Positions 32,525 to 45,290 are shown, counted from the stretch's first letter. The stretch is 64,000 bases of DNA from Naganishia liquefaciens (GCA_013423385.1 BLZA01000017.1:1116001-1180000); one strand, 5' to 3'. The notes: generated by a model not told the origin, from the sequence alone. Numbers and translations are program-made.

Positions 32525-35202
32525 ATGCCGCTGATCGTTCCTCCAGCTTCCAACCTCTCGTCGAGCACCTTGACATATCTGCAAGCATGGAATACGATAC
32601 TGAAACGAGTGAGGGTCAATCCGAACAGAAGCGCGGGAGGATTAGTGATCTTTGCGGCAATAGATCTGGTAAGTCGTGGCAGCATTCCCAAATCTTACCG
32701 GCGCTCACCGCTGCCTACAGGACGCATTGCTTGCCTCGCGGATATTGGTCAACCTCCTTCGACAAGAGGACATCCCTTATACGCTGATACCAATCAGCGG
32801 ATACTCCGAGCTTGAGGCGAGAAAGAATCAGATTTTCGGAATCGATCCTGATGCGGATGAAGACGAGCAGACGGTCTCCCAGGACTGCGAGGTTAGAATT
32901 CGGCGCCTTTTGCTATTCTCAAGCTAACGATCCGATGATGACTAGGTGCACACCCTAATTCTGATTTCCCTTGGATCACTTCTACCAATAGCAAGCTACT
33001 TTCCACTGGAATCAGGTTGCCACATCCATCTCATTGACGCCCATCGTCCATACAATTTGGACAACCTGTTTGGCAACGGTGTGAATGACGGACGAGGTGA
33101 CGACGCGGGAGTGGCGGCTTTCTTCAGGAACTCATCTCGTCAGAGTGAAGAAGATGGCGATCAGGAAGCACAATTTGGACGGATCTGGGTGTGGACAGAT
33201 GGCGAGGATTCAAAGTTGACGAATGTCAAGACAAGTTGGGAAAAGCTCGAAGTGAGTCATCTTCGTCCGTGCCCTGATCAACACGCTAATCTTTCCCTTG
33301 ATACAGTACGAACCAGATTCAGACGACAGCTCTGCAGATTCCTCTTCATCAGACTCAGAAACGGAAGACGAAGACAACGATGAAGATGAAGACGCGGAGG
33401 ACGAAGATGGCTCCGCAACGGAACTAGAAGATGAGGATGGTGTGCCGAGGCAACGGGGATCAAAGCGCAAGAATGGTAAACAGTCAGAACCAGGGAAGAG
33501 GAAGAAGGGCAGAAAATCCGACGACCAGGACAAGGTGAGTCGTAGCTGTAGGATTGCGCATATCGAAAGCTGATACAGGTTTGTCATAGCCGAGAAGACT
33601 CACAACAGCAGCAAGACGGCTACATGCTGAAAGAGTACAAAAATACTATCATGCGGGTACATCATTCGGCCTCAGTGTTGCCGAGTGCTGTTATCTGCTC
33701 GCCAGCGAGCTTGAGAGAGGTGACAACGACCTTCTCTGGTGAGTACAAATAATCCCGTTTTCGCGGGCGCAGCCGATACCTGCTCCCAAGGTACGCCATT
33801 CTTGGCTTGACCCATCAATATGTCACATCGCGTATCGACCGAGATGAATACGACGAGAGACACGACCTATACATTGACGAGGTCGCACGTCTGAACGCAC
33901 CACAAACGACAGGCACAGGCACGGGTCTCTTGCCCACTGGGGATCCGGATAACATGATGATATCCGAATCAGAGGAATTGCGATTCGTATTGTTCCGGCA
34001 TTGGAATCTGTATGATGCCATGTTGCACTCGGGCTACGTTGCAGGAAGATTGGGTGTATGGCGTGACAAGGGGAGGAAGCAGTTGACTGGACTTCTGGCA
34101 AAGATGGGGTAAGCGACTCCTTGACAAGCTATCGGAGTAGTGATTGACTTCAGTACCCAGCTACTCCCTTCGCCAATGCCAACAATCATACTCACACATG
34201 GACATCTCGCTCAAATCATCCTTGCGAGAGCAACTAGAAGCCATCGCCCCGGAATACGGCTTGGTTGAATCGACATATCCTTCATTCACTCGCGCATTCG
34301 GCTATCGCTGTCCGCAACTCTCAGCGGCAGATACTGTCGAGGGTCTTTGCGCACTACTGGAAGCCGCTACTGGCGTTCGTATAGAAGTCGAACAGGACGG
34401 CGGAAAAGGCGGTGGTGAATGGTTCGGTGGCACGAAGATCTGGAGCACAGGCGTTGGCGTCACCTCTCGTAGCTCGGCTGCGAAAGATGTTGGACGAAGC
34501 AGCACTCAAAATGAGGCCGACGAAATGGAGAAGAATGACAAACTAGAGCAGAAGCAGTCTGAGCGCAATTTCTGGATATGTTACGACGCTTTGCAAGAGT
34601 GAGTCACACGTGGGGCTTTTCATTTCGGTACTAACTTCTACACCTAACAGAGTGACCTTTCTGCGCAAATCTCTCGGTCTTGCCAAAGCTCTTCACGTTG
34701 CCATCATCCGGCAGGGGACATCCATCCTTGACAAGAATGCCATCAAGCCACTCCGGACATTCCGCTTCGTTGCCATTCGCGAGGGACCTGATCTCAGAAT
34801 CTTTTCGCACGCTAGCACCCTTTCACGGCTAGCGATATGGCTGATGGACGCTACACGCGACAAGATCACGCGAATCGCTACAGCAAAGAAAAAGGCGCCC
34901 GTACATCCGATGGTCGTTGCTTGTCTCAACGAGGATAAGGGGACGTACCTGATAGTCGGTTTCACCGGCGCACCCGAATTTGGAGATGTCAGGAAAAAGT
35001 AAGCATCGCTGAGGATTCCTGCTATGCAGATCGCTTATTCAGGATGTCGGTCGGTAGTCGTTTCGGTCTCGCTTTCCAGACCGCGGCGGAAGAATCAGGC
35101 GCTGCCGCAAGACACGATCGCTTCGACACGAGTATCGTGGAAGTGAGAAAAGACGACCTGACATCCTTCATTGAATGCCTGCACCTTCGCTCTGCGACCT
35201 AG
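32525..35202 (+). CDS. CDC45: DNA replication initiation factor CDC45, 753 aa
   Basis: Component of the CMG replicative helicase (Cdc45-MCM-GINS) in the nucleus. Nine exons: 32525-32668, 32721-32891, 32946-33251, 33307-33534, 33590-33738, 33791-34108, 34161-34598, 34651-34998 and 35043-35202; all phases agree. The N-terminal DHH-like part has LVIFAAIDLDALLASRILVN, IPISGYSELE and HIHLIDAHRPYNLDNLFGN; exon 4 is the acidic, disordered insert of the family; then YYHAGTSFGLSVAECCYLLA, LWYAILGLTHQYVT, GYSLRQCQQSYSHMD, PSFTRAFGYRCPQLSAADTV and a C-terminus with SVGSRFGLAFQTAAEESGA. Length is usual for fungal CDC45. It converges with PRM1, leaving 94 bp between the stop codons. Confidence 0.95.
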
Positions 35203-35296
35203 TTTAGCGAAAAAGGCCCTTCGACACGTTGTAAAAGGAGTGTATCATAAAAGGTGGCAGCGGCATACTGTAGCATTACAACAGATCTCATAGTCA

Positions 35297-37780
35297 TTAC
35301 TGAATTTTCGCTTCGCTAGGAGATGAGAACGAATCTTGCGTGGATGTGGTATCTCGTAGATGAGCCGGGAGCCGGAGTCTTTGCCAGATCGCCCGGAGTG
35401 CCTGTCCTCTCCGGTTCGTTGATGATGGCGAGACGGGCGGCGTCTTCTCGACAACGTCTCCCGATTGCAATGGCACGTCCTCTAATTCGAAATAGCTCGC
35501 TTCGCCGTGGTGGCGTCTGCCTTGTACGTGGGGTATGCAAGCTTCCTCTTGTGTTTCACAGCTGTCGCGTGACGTGGGCCATAACGTATGACGAAGGACA
35601 ACCAATGTTCCCACCAAGACGATCAATAAGTACAGGGCGCAGAAGGCAAGGGCGATGATGCGTTGATTACGGAGCTCCTTGGCATAGGCGTCGAAGATTG
35701 TCCCGATTACGCCTTCATCACCGCTCTTGCCCGAGCCAACTGCAGCCGCAGCTAAGGGCGTGGCGAGCTCTTGTGATGTTGAGTTGGATAGTACGAGGGC
35801 ATCCAGTGACAATAACGGCAGCTTGACATTGGCGTTATCGTGGATCCACGTGAGGGCCGTTTGCATGTTGTCGATCTTGCTTCCAAGAATGCAGTACATG
35901 AAGGTGTTGACGACCGTTTCCAGTATTGTACCACCGAACGTGATTTCGAGTGCTAAATGACCCTTGTCAGTTGTCACATCTATTACATGCTGCATGATGA
36001 CTAACCATTCTCGATCTTGTCATAAAACTGCTCCAAAGAGCTATTCAGAGCCACCGTGGTGGTATTCAACCATGGCCCGAATAGCTCTTCGTCTATCGAC
36101 TTTTGCCATTGCAGTATCACTTGGTTCGTCTCGTTGACATAACTTTCGCTTTGCAGCCGGCTGACTGCGTTCAGTTGGGCTACGATTCTGGTCGTACTGT
36201 CGGTGACTCCGGTGGCGACGCCTTGTTTCGCGTCATTCCGCAGAGCGGATATCGCGCTTATCTGACACTGGATGACGAGTAGTGAGAGAAGACCAAACCA
36301 AAGAAGTGCAAGCGCTGGAGAATGGCAAATGTACGCGACTGATGGCAAAAGTGAGTAGCTCATTCTGTTGTTTAGGGGGGCTTACTTACAAAACCATCGT
36401 AGATTTCTTCTTGTGCCAGGCCGCAGCTGAAATCTGCGAGAAACTATTTCCGCATATTTCTCAAGTATTGGATGCTCCACTATCTGCGTCAACATCATCC
36501 CGTCAACGATGCGGCCAGCTTGCAGATCTTGGTTCACCCGTGATTCTAGGTATTCGGCTTGCTCCCTCGTGACCTTCCAGTTGTACCACTCCCAGATGAG
36601 CAAGGCTACCCATAACAGGAAAAAGCCGATGATTATGAGAGCTGTACCGATGCGCGCAATTCTGGCAAGAGATGCTGCAACATCATCTACGAAGGAGACG
36701 TCCATGCCCTGACACACCTGCAGTTTGTCTTCCTGTGACGACGCGAGCGGGGCGGCCGGACTTCTGATGGTCGGTAAGGAGGCTGTCGTCACGTTGCCGA
36801 TCAATTCCCCAAAGGTGGCATTGAGCCCCGCCTTCATTTTCTCGAACGGAACCTCGATAAGCTGGGTCATGACGTCGCGCAATTCTTCCAGGCTGGGTAT
36901 ACTGGCATTCAGCCGTCGGAGGTCGTCTTCGAAACCAGTTGGAACGGTCACGTTGTGCAAGGCGGAGAGCGAAGGTATGTCGAATTGGGGCAAGTTGAGG
37001 GTGACGTCGACGAGACCGGTAACTTTGTTGATTCCCGAAACTGCCGCAGCGATGATCTTGTTTGCAGAGTTGATGTCTTCACGAATCCTGAGGCGAATTG
37101 CGTCGAGGGCGACAGTGATACCGTCAGTGATCTATGGGTTTCATATTAGAATGCGTCTATTCAGACCGTTGGTATACGTACATTATCAACGACACCAATC
37201 AGTAATGCCAGGACACCTCGAACGACAAGCTCGATGGTGCACATTAGCAAGGATCGATACGTGTCAATGATGAAGCCGATGACTTTTTCGATGATGGTCA
37301 GACTATTGGAGGCGTAAGCGTGACTGCTTTCGTCAAATATATGATGGCTCACCTTTCCATCAGGATGAATCGCAAGCCCTTGAGCGTTGTCTGCACCGAC
37401 ACCACGATTCCCTCGTTCACCTTTTCTGCCATCCCTCGCTGGAGGCCACCATTTCCCAGCCAATTGGCGGCTTCCTCGACACCTTTACAGGTCGCCAGTA
37501 TCTGTACCTTGGCGTCTTCGGCTCGCTGCTGGGCGGTTCGATTTGCGGAAAGTAGTTGGGACAGCGAGAGAAGCAGCGAAAGCAGAGGTAGTGACATGAT
37601 GACTAGAGACATTCGCGCCGAAAGTCCGAGGTATGGTTGGATGTGTGCTTCCTTGATGCATTGGGCGGCATGTTTGGCTCTGGTAGCGATACTTCGGTCC
37701 TGCGATGAAGTCTCGTGGTAAAGTGTCTCGTGTCGACTCATTCGATGAGGGCGGAACTCCTCATCTTGCGAAGGTGACAT
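35297..37780 (-). CDS. PRM1: Plasma membrane fusion protein PRM1, 759 aa
   Basis: Multi-pass membrane protein that promotes plasma-membrane fusion during mating. Five exons: 37780-37353, 37302-37182, 37131-36390, 36338-36006 and 35952-35297; all in phase. It shows the family layout: a cytoplasmic N-terminus, helix 1 (LVIMSLPLLSLLLSLSQLL), helix 2 (LLMCTIELVVRGVLALLIGV), a long extracellular loop with N-glycosylation sites (NVT, NAS, NAT), helix 3 (TALIIIGFFLLWVALLIW), helix 4 (ALALLWFGLLSLLVIQC), a second loop and helix 5 (IIALAFCALYLLIVLVGTLV) with a basic cytoplasmic tail. Mating genes of this type are usually pheromone-induced; no pheromone element was identified. Confidence 0.88.
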
Positions 37781-38431
37781 GGCGAAGGTCGTCTTTCACT
37801 TTGACTCTGTAGATAGAAAGCGTTCTTGGGTCGAGAACAAGTTGGCAGGTGGTTTTGCGCGGCCGATTGTAGTGGCTTATGGGGCCAAAATGTACGACAG
37901 ATGACGAAGATCCAGTCCTTGCTGGGCAAATGAACGTCGAGCATTGCATGGATGGCGGCCATGTCGCATTCTGCGACTTGCAAGACATGATTGATATGAA
38001 CATTAGTCGCGATGGTATTCTGTGAACAGGATGAACAATAGCTTCGCGAAAGATGGGGACAATGCAGCGACCAGCTCTTTCTGGTCCATTGTCTTCCATC
38101 TATTGTCAGCGATCTGCTTCCGCGGTTTCGCACTGAAACGCCAGTCATCTGCGAAGTTGATGGGGGTCAGGGGCTGTATATAATACGTGTCTTCCATTTC
38201 GGAAACGCAGAATCGGAAACAATTCGGATCGGAGTTGGCCGACCCGAAGGAGCGAAGTTGCCCTTGTTCCTTGTTCTAGCCACCGTCTACAATAGTATTC
38301 GGGTCGGAATGCCAGAGTGTCTTTAGGCCGACAGCTGTATTGATTATGAGTCCGCTCAACGACTAATTCACCATCACTCGCTGCATGCAGACGACCGGGC
38401 AACAAAATTACGACAACGTGAACGTACCGTA
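37781..38431. promoter_or_regulatory. Bidirectional promoter PRM1 / methyltransferase
   Basis: 651 bp between divergent start codons. Small frames on the minus strand (38003-38459) were not accepted. No TATA box stands out. Confidence 0.4.
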
Positions 38432-39440
38432 ATGTCGCCTGCCAACCAACACGTCGCATCCCTTACAAATCACAAGGCGTCCGTGTACCGAGAGAATGCC
38501 AATTTTGTCTATTCGGACAAGTTCACGGATCCCTTGCTGTCGCTATTGGATCCCAAACCGGGTCAGAAAATTGTGGATCTCGGATGCGGAAGTGGCGAGT
38601 TGACGGGCAAGTTGGTGAAGGCTGTCGGGAATGATGGCTTCGTCCTGGGAATCGATTCATCGGAGGATATGGTGTGTCTACTGTCCCACAAACCGAATCT
38701 CTGACTTATGCGTGAGGTCATCAGCTCGAAAAGGCAAAATCACTCAACGCTGCCGCGCAAAACCTTGTTTTTGCGGTGCCGCGCGACATTCAGACACCTC
38801 TCCAGTTTCCGATTCCCGGTTCGCCATCCTGGTCACATATCCAGCCTCATTCCTTCAATTCCATCTTCAGCAATGCGACTCTGCACTGGTGCAACACCTC
38901 TCCTTCTGCCGTACTCGACCTTTGTCGATCGCTTCTTGTACAAGACGGAACTGGGAAACTCGTGGTGGAGATGGGCGGAGGAATGAATATGATCGGCGTC
39001 AGGGCGGCCCTGTGGCAAGCGGTCAGGGAGAGAGGCAGAGATCCAAAGGAGCTGGATCCATGGTATTTTCCAAGAGTTGACGAATACAAGCGGGTGAGCA
39101 ACATGTTGTCAGCGGTATGATCCGCGACTTATGCTTTCACGAACAGCTTCTCGTCGCCGCCGGTTTTGAACCTATCAGCATTGAAATCTATCCTCGACCG
39201 ACCCGCCTTCCAACACCTCTCTACGGCTGGCTTCAGACGTTTGCACGATCATCATTCCTCTCAACATTCGATGATGCTGAAGCCGGAGCGATCATGCGCC
39301 AGGTGGAGAAGGCTTGTGAGCCGGATTGTCGGTATGAGGAGGTAGATGAGGCGTCGGGCGAAGTGCGGGAGCGATGGGAGGTTATGTATGTACGGCTGAG
39401 ATTTGTTGCAGTCTTGAAGGCGGAGTCGCGTGCGTTGTGA
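38432..39440 (+). CDS. Class I SAM-dependent methyltransferase, 300 aa
   Basis: Three exons, 38432-38671, 38725-39093 and 39147-39440, in phase. Motif I is KIVDLGCGSGELTGKLVKAV, followed by an acidic motif II residue in LGIDSSEDM and the post-motif LHWCNTSPSAVLDLC, with VVEMGGGMN later. The arrangement resembles trans-aconitate methyltransferase and other small-molecule methyltransferases, including FSNATLHW in place of the usual F(S/A)NAALHW. Substrate unknown; location probably cytosolic, as no targeting signal is visible. Confidence 0.82.
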
Positions 39441-39706
39441 GAGACGAATATGAAAGGACGGTTACATATGTGTGTTTGTTCTCTTGCGATTACCATTCGA
39501 AAGTTTACCCGTAGTGGTGCATTCTCGGTGAAGTGCTCGCTCTCAACGTCAAGTCGAGCTAGTTGTATGCACAACTCGAGCAAAGCCAAAGTCTCGAAGT
39601 TATCTATACTCATAGACATTACGCATCTACAATCAAGGGTACTCGTCCCTGCAATACAATTAGAGTGGAATCCTAGCTTCCAAGCTTTTCCCGACCGTCG
39701 GAGCGA

Positions 39707-41598
39707 TTAACGCAACTCGGGCACGTCCATGACGTGACTACGCACGCCGTGAAGCTTTTCGACGTCCTCCTTCTCGAAGCTTTCCTCGCGCTCGCGATCC
39801 ACAACCCCAGCATCCGATCGAGACTGCACAAATGTCGGAGCCCCGTCGGCCCATTTAGGCGAGTTGGCGAATCCGTACTCTTCATACTCTGACACATCGA
39901 CCTCTTCGAAACGCGCCGGGAATGCACCCGCCTCGGGCCAGATCCTGTTGAGGAGGTAGTAGACGCCGCCGCCAATGATGACGCCGACCCACCAACTGAG
40001 GGTGTAGATATGAGTTGCAGCAGGTGCGATCTTGGTGGAAGGGCTGACGGCAGCGACGAAGCCGGGCATGTTCGGTGCGATGCCGCAGAGGTAGGCGACG
40101 ATAGCGCGCGGGTTGCAGCCTTTCCAGTACCAGTACCATCCCTTGTGGCTGTTGGTGTAGAGGTCGGTGACGCGATAGTTTCCTTTGCGAACGAGGTAGT
40201 AGTCACAAATCATGATACCGGCGACGGACGACAAGAGCACACTGTAGGCGGAAAGATAGGTGGTGAAGGCGTTGGACGACTTGAAAAGTTGCCATGGGTT
40301 AATCGCGATACCGAGCAATGCGCAGATGTACGAGCCTCGTCGGATATTGATCCATCGCGGCAAGAGCGCCGTCATGTCACAACCAGCACCGATCGAGTTG
40401 GCCGACAAGTTGAGGATAAGTTGAACATAGACAAAACAGGCAGCGATGACCACGACGCCGAATCGAGTCGCACCGTTAGGGCTGCCATCGAGCATCATAC
40501 CCAAGTTCTCAATTGGGTCCCAGACGACCTTGCCATAGATGACGCCCGAGCTTGAGGCAATGAAGATGCCGATCAAGCTGGTGATGGTGAATCCAACGGG
40601 CAAAGTGATCAACTGCGGAACGACGGCATCACTCGGTCGCGAGGCGTAAGAGGTGATGTCCGAGTTGTTGGTGACAAGAGTGGCCATGTTGGACATGCAC
40701 GACATGATGGCGGACAACATTGGCCAGACGGCCGCGGATCCCGATAATGTTGCTTTCTGGTGAATGATCTCTCCACCTCCTCCCGCCTTGACAAGACTCC
40801 AGATGAGGAACGTCAAGCCACCGATAGGCGCAACGACCGCTTTGGCATGGAAGAACCATCGGGCCTTTTCGATCGGCAACCACATGGTAGGGAGGGAGAG
40901 AAGCCAGAAGATGATGAAACCGATCAAGTCTAGGACGAGTCAGCCAAAAGTCTCGTCGCGCGCAAATGGACTCACTCTGGGTGGTAAGAGGAGCCTGACT
41001 GGCAGACATGGTGTTCTTGAGTCGACCGAATGAGGGAAAGATGGCCTTGAGAAGTACCGCAACACATTGTCCGCCGATCCACGATTGCACTATCCATTGC
41101 TATTAGCGGAACTGCGTTTGCAAAGCTAATGCGTAACTCACCTGACCACCACACAATCGACATGCATACCCGCTGGATCACGATCCAAGTCGACAGCCAA
41201 ATTCCGAAACTCGCACGGGCCACTGCGGGGAACTTGATATGGTGAACAGCACCCGGACGGCCGTTGAGACAGAGGAAGGGCGCAGCCATTGAGTATCCGA
41301 GGGCAGTCGCAATGAGTGCCTGCCACCAAGAAAGACCGGCTACGATGCCGCTGGAGGCGATGGCAAACGTGTTAACTAGAAGGTGAATGAGTAGGCCTTC
41401 ATCGAGACGTGGATGGAGTGGCTCACCATTGAAAGAGTCGGCAATCCAGAAGTTAACAAAGCTGATGGCCTTCCATTGACGTTTGTGTGGTGGAACAGGC
41501 AAGAGGTCTTCGCCTGCCAGCTGCCTATCAATGGACGTCACGCATCCCTCCGGTGGTGGAAGCTCGACCTTGTGTACGATGCGCTTGAATGTTGACAT
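39707..41598 (-). CDS. NCS1-family nucleobase/nucleoside transporter (FUR4/FUI1/DAL4-like), 580 aa
   Basis: Proton-coupled uptake of uracil, uridine, allantoin or a related compound at the plasma membrane. Four exons: 41598-41427, 41375-41142, 41089-40976 and 40929-39707; all in phase. About twelve membrane helices are visible. Family features: the N-terminal WKAISFVNFWIADSFN, FPAVARASFGIWLSTWIVIQ, SWIGGQCV, SNMATLVTNNSDITSYA, INPWQLFKSSNAFTTYLSAY, GIMICDYYLVRKGNYRVTDL and YWYWKGCNPRAIVAYLCGI. These match the FUR-like branch of fungal NCS1 rather than the FCY branch. An acidic C-terminal tail with several Lys may serve endocytic control. The promoter has GATA-type sites, fitting nitrogen regulation. 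Exact substrate cannot be read from sequence. Confidence 0.88.
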
Positions 41599-41650
41599 TT
41601 TGGTTGTGTCGGAAGTCGAGACGATCATCGACGTCCATGGTGACAGGCAA

Positions 41651-41656
41651 TATATA
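41651..41656 (-). promoter_or_regulatory. TATA box of the NCS1 transporter
   Basis: TATATA (palindromic) lies 53 bp upstream of the start codon at 41598. Confidence 0.45.
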
Positions 41657-41745
41657 GAGACCTAATCGGTCGACGGAGGAAGATAGGCTAGGCTGATACG
41701 CGAAATGTCATGGTGACGGAGAATAGTTTCCGGGCGATGACGATC

Positions 41746-41755
41746 CGATAAGATA
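41746..41755. promoter_or_regulatory. Tandem GATA-factor sites upstream of NCS1 transporter
   Basis: CGATAAGATA contains two overlapping GATA cores about 150 bp from the ATG; further GATA cores lie nearby. Fungal purine and pyrimidine transporters are commonly under GATA-factor nitrogen control. Binding is inferred only. Confidence 0.35.
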
Positions 41756-41849
41756 CAACCTAGCAGCTCTATACCCTTCTAGCCGCTATCCACCTGAAAT
41801 TCCTCGAATTTCCTTGGAGCGGATCCAAGTTGCAAGGTTGGCGCTCGCT

Positions 41850-41968
41850 GATGGAAGCTATTTGAGCTTGATCAAGGCCCGACTCCAAAGGAATTGGCTC
41901 GTGATGGAAGCTCTTGAGCTTGATCAAGGCCCGATTCGATAGGAATTGGCTCGTGATGGAAGCCGATA
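41850..41968 (+). repeat. Tandem repeat, about 52-bp unit, 2.3 copies
   Basis: GATGGAAGC recurs at 41850, 41903 and 41955, with TTGAGCTTGATCAAGGCCCGA and GGAATTGGCTCGT blocks in the first two units. It lies upstream of the NCS1 transporter. Confidence 0.8.
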
Positions 41969-43962
41969 TCCACGGGATGGGACCGCTGCTGGTGAGATGC
42001 CAGGCTGAGACGAGTAGATTGCCGTTATCTCTGTACCCTGCCATTCGCTAAGGCGATTTTCCTGAATTGCCCGAGCCGCCGGAGAGACCCCGCTCTGCCC
42101 CGCTCTACCCCGCACCAGTAAAGTGCGAGCGCGCTAGCTAATCATCAGCATCCATGGAATATCGAATTGTTAGCATGAGGCGTCGAGCTGTTTCCATTGA
42201 GGAGTAGAAAGACACTACTGATCTACTGACAAACTGTGATTATCACCTGAAAATGGGTAAGAAGACCAGGCTAGATTTACGGCCTTTTAGGGTATACACT
42301 CCACCTCATTCTGAATAGGGATCGGATCGTATTCATACGCGTATAATGCCGGATAACCAGAGCTTGGGAAAATTGCTTTGAGAGGGGCGACCTTGAGCAA
42401 TTTGAATCGGCCAATACTTGAGAATCCGCCTGGAGACCCACCGACATTAAAGAAAGCGATTGGCGATGGTTTCGGTCGGGTGAGAAATCGCTTTCCAGGC
42501 CAAGATCTGGCAGGGGGATGGCCCAAGACCTGAGGGCGAATTTTGGATTTCAAGTCGTTTCCCGATGAGATCTGCTGTACCACTTGGAGACATCTTTGAG
42601 ACAGCGGAATGGGAAATTGGTCAATGAGGATATGATTCGAACGGATTTGTTGACAACGCCGGGGGAACATTTTCCTCATATCCACAATCGAGCCTCATAG
42701 CTTTCCACATATTCTGATTGACAAACGCTCAGGTTTGAATAGCTGTTCGATTGTATTCGAGCTGAATGAAGTCGGTCTGACATACATGCATCGCAGTCGA
42801 CTGTTTGACCCTTGACAGCGTCGCACGCTCAATCAATCGCTGCCTTTCAAGTCCGCTCTAAGATTGCGCTTCCGCAGATGCGTGCATATGAGCATGGTTC
42901 CTGTCGGGTTGTCATATGATCAAGGCGTATGCAGAGCGTGTTTAGGCTGTGCTGGAGCTGTTGGAGGAGGCTTGAAGATGGAGGTGAGTGCATGATGGGG
43001 TTTACGAAGTGAGTATTGTGAAGGACCTATGTAGCGTTGTGACATTTTGCACAATGAGGTCGTGCGACTAATTACGGCACGAGGCTCTAGCGGGTTTAAT
43101 CAATGAATTTATGCTTCAAGTCCAACTCAACAGAGCCTATGTCATGTGTAGCCAAGAATAGGTTCATAGCACATATCTAGTATCTTACCGCTCACAGAAG
43201 CAGGAGAAGCGCGGTCAAATCCAGCAAAAGCAGCTAGAGTCGAGACAGTCGTCAAGGATATAACTGTCCCATTCGGCAAGCTACTTGGCTACAACAAAAG
43301 CGTAACAAGAGAACCATCTCAGCGGAGAACTACAAGCCTAAGCTATACAATAGAGGACCTCAATAGAGTATCTGGAAAGGGTAGCAGTGAGGTGTGAGGG
43401 AGAACTCTGACAAAAGCTACCCCAAACCTTGAGGCTGATTGATCTGCTGAATGCCCAAATACATCCTGTCTTCTTCTCTGAGAGAGAATCGACCGTCATT
43501 TAGCCAACCCTACCTCTCGGCAAAAGGTATGCTGTCTTCTATTTTTGTGACAAGTCTGTTTCAATCAGAAGGAATTCCAGAATGTCACCTGCCTGCATCA
43601 GACGAATCAAAAGATCCCCCACAAGAGACTCGTCCGCATTTCTTGTGTCCGAGCATGTTGCAACCCCACACGTGCGTCTGGTTCGTGCATCCGCCACTTG
43701 ATGTTCATCATTCCAATGCCAGTGGATAGCTCGATTGACGAAAAGCTCGACATCCCTGGGCATGGCGAATGTCACCCAAGACGTGACGGACATGCAAAAG
43801 CTCGATCTCCGTCGCCAGGGGCGCGCGCGGGAGCAGGCGTCAATGACGAATAGGGCCACCTGTCGATCAGCGACGTGGTGGTTGACGGTGATTGCAGTAG
43901 ATAGCATTGACGATTGAAGCATTGCCAGCCTCATCACATCACACACATACGACACTGCAAAC
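41969..43962. other. Intergenic, 2 kb, AT-richer
   Basis: A minus-strand frame of 132 codons (42287-42685) shows no family features and another of 168 codons (43539-44045) overlaps the start of the V-ATPase gene antisense; neither is accepted. A 10-bp inverted repeat (TGTAGCCAAG at 43147 and its complement at 43284) frames about 127 bp. No RNA gene was seen. Confidence 0.45.
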
Positions 43963-45132
43963 ATGTCCAGGGCAGGTGCACTCAACGACAGCGAGATGGC
44001 GTCGGAGATGAACAAGATGGTACGTTGATACTGCCCAAACGACATTGACGAAGTCCAGCCGACAAGCTCAGGGTCGCGAGAGGGAGATGGATGGATTCTG
44101 AGCGAATGTCCGGAGCGGCAGCTGTCTCTAAGGCAGTGGAGGTGGGGAGATGATAATGAGAGGCTGGAGGGAGATTTAAAAGGCGCAATCGTGAGCTAAA
44201 CCCCCTATCATACAGGTTGCGTTCATCTCGCAAGAAGCGAGGGAAAAGGCGCGGGAGATTCAGGTCAAGGCCGATGAGGAGTTTGCCATCGAAAAGGTGA
44301 GTTCTGCAAGCATGCGCCAGGTAACTTGTTACTTACGTGGGATTGGGAATCACAGGCGAAGATCGTTCGTCAGGAGACTGCCGCAATTGATGCGCAATTC
44401 GACAAGAAGCGAAAGCAGGCCGAAGTTGGCTGGAAAATGTGCGCTCTCTGATACAGCTGTTCCGCTCAACCTTTGTCTGATCGACCGGTCTCGATACAGC
44501 TCGCAGTCAACCGCTCTGAACAAGTCTCGTCTCGAAGTCCTTCGATCGCGAGCGGAGCATCTTGACACCATTTTCGATGAAACTAAGACCAAGGTCAAGG
44601 ACCTCAGCAAGGACAGTGACAAGTACCAGAGCGTGCTGGAGGGTCTCATCTTGGAAGTGAGTATCAGTTCGCTTCTGCTGTATGGCCTCATTTAGGCGCT
44701 TATCGATCCACCGGTCAGGTCCTCCTTATCCTCGTTTCCCCCGAAGTCTTGATCGAACACACTCCATCCGCATCCGAGAAGGTCAAGAATGCGGGCGAAA
44801 CCGCTCTGAAGAAGTACACCGAGATATCCGGCCGCACATCTAAGATCGAATACAAGGACTCGCTTTCGGACGATACGTCTTCCGGCGGCATCATTGGTAG
44901 CATGATGCAAGGCAGGATCAAGGTGGACAACACGCTGGACGCTAGATTGAAGATTCTGGAGGAAAAAGTGAGCTATCTTGGAGGTGCATTGCGATTCCTG
45001 CTCACGTACTGCTACAGATGTTGCCAGAGATCAGAACAGATCTTTTCGGCAAGAACCCCAACCGTAGATTCTATAACGTGCGTATCTCAATCCGCTTTGC
45101 TCAATCAAGCTGACCGGCTTGCGTTACAGTAA
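43963..45132 (+). CDS. VMA4: V-ATPase V1 subunit E, 229 aa, seven exons
   Basis: Peripheral-stalk subunit of the vacuolar proton pump. Exons 43963-44019, 44216-44296, 44356-44438, 44500-44656, 44719-44967, 45018-45077 and a last exon that starts with the stop codon TAA at 45130; all phases agree. The family signature is complete: MVAFISQEAREKAREIQVKA, DEEFAIEKAKIVRQETAAID, a coiled coil through SQSTALNKSRLEVLRSRAE, GLILEVLLILVSPEVLIEH and the ending ARLKILEEKMLPEIRTDLFG with a final RRFYN. Length equals that of yeast Vma4. Intron 1 is 196 nt. The final intron leaves no amino-acid codon after it, so reading through it would add a short foreign tail. Confidence 0.93.
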
Positions 45133-45290
45133 ATTGTTTATGGCTGCGCGCCGAGTCTTGCGAGATATCACGTCTGCTCCAGTTGTCCTATTATTGTATG
45201 ATTGCGAAATGCATAGATTGCGATTCTAGCAGGCATCGAGACCCTCTTACAACGATTATAGATCATACAAAGATACGGAAATCGCTATTA

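Noticed and set aside
42900-43460. Possible retroelement remnant
   Set aside because: Only a short inverted repeat and basic-looking frames were seen; no recognisable element domain, terminal repeat or primer site supports it.
43539-44045. 168-codon minus-strand frame
   Set aside because: It lies antisense to the first exon and long first intron of the V-ATPase E gene and its upstream region, and has no family features.
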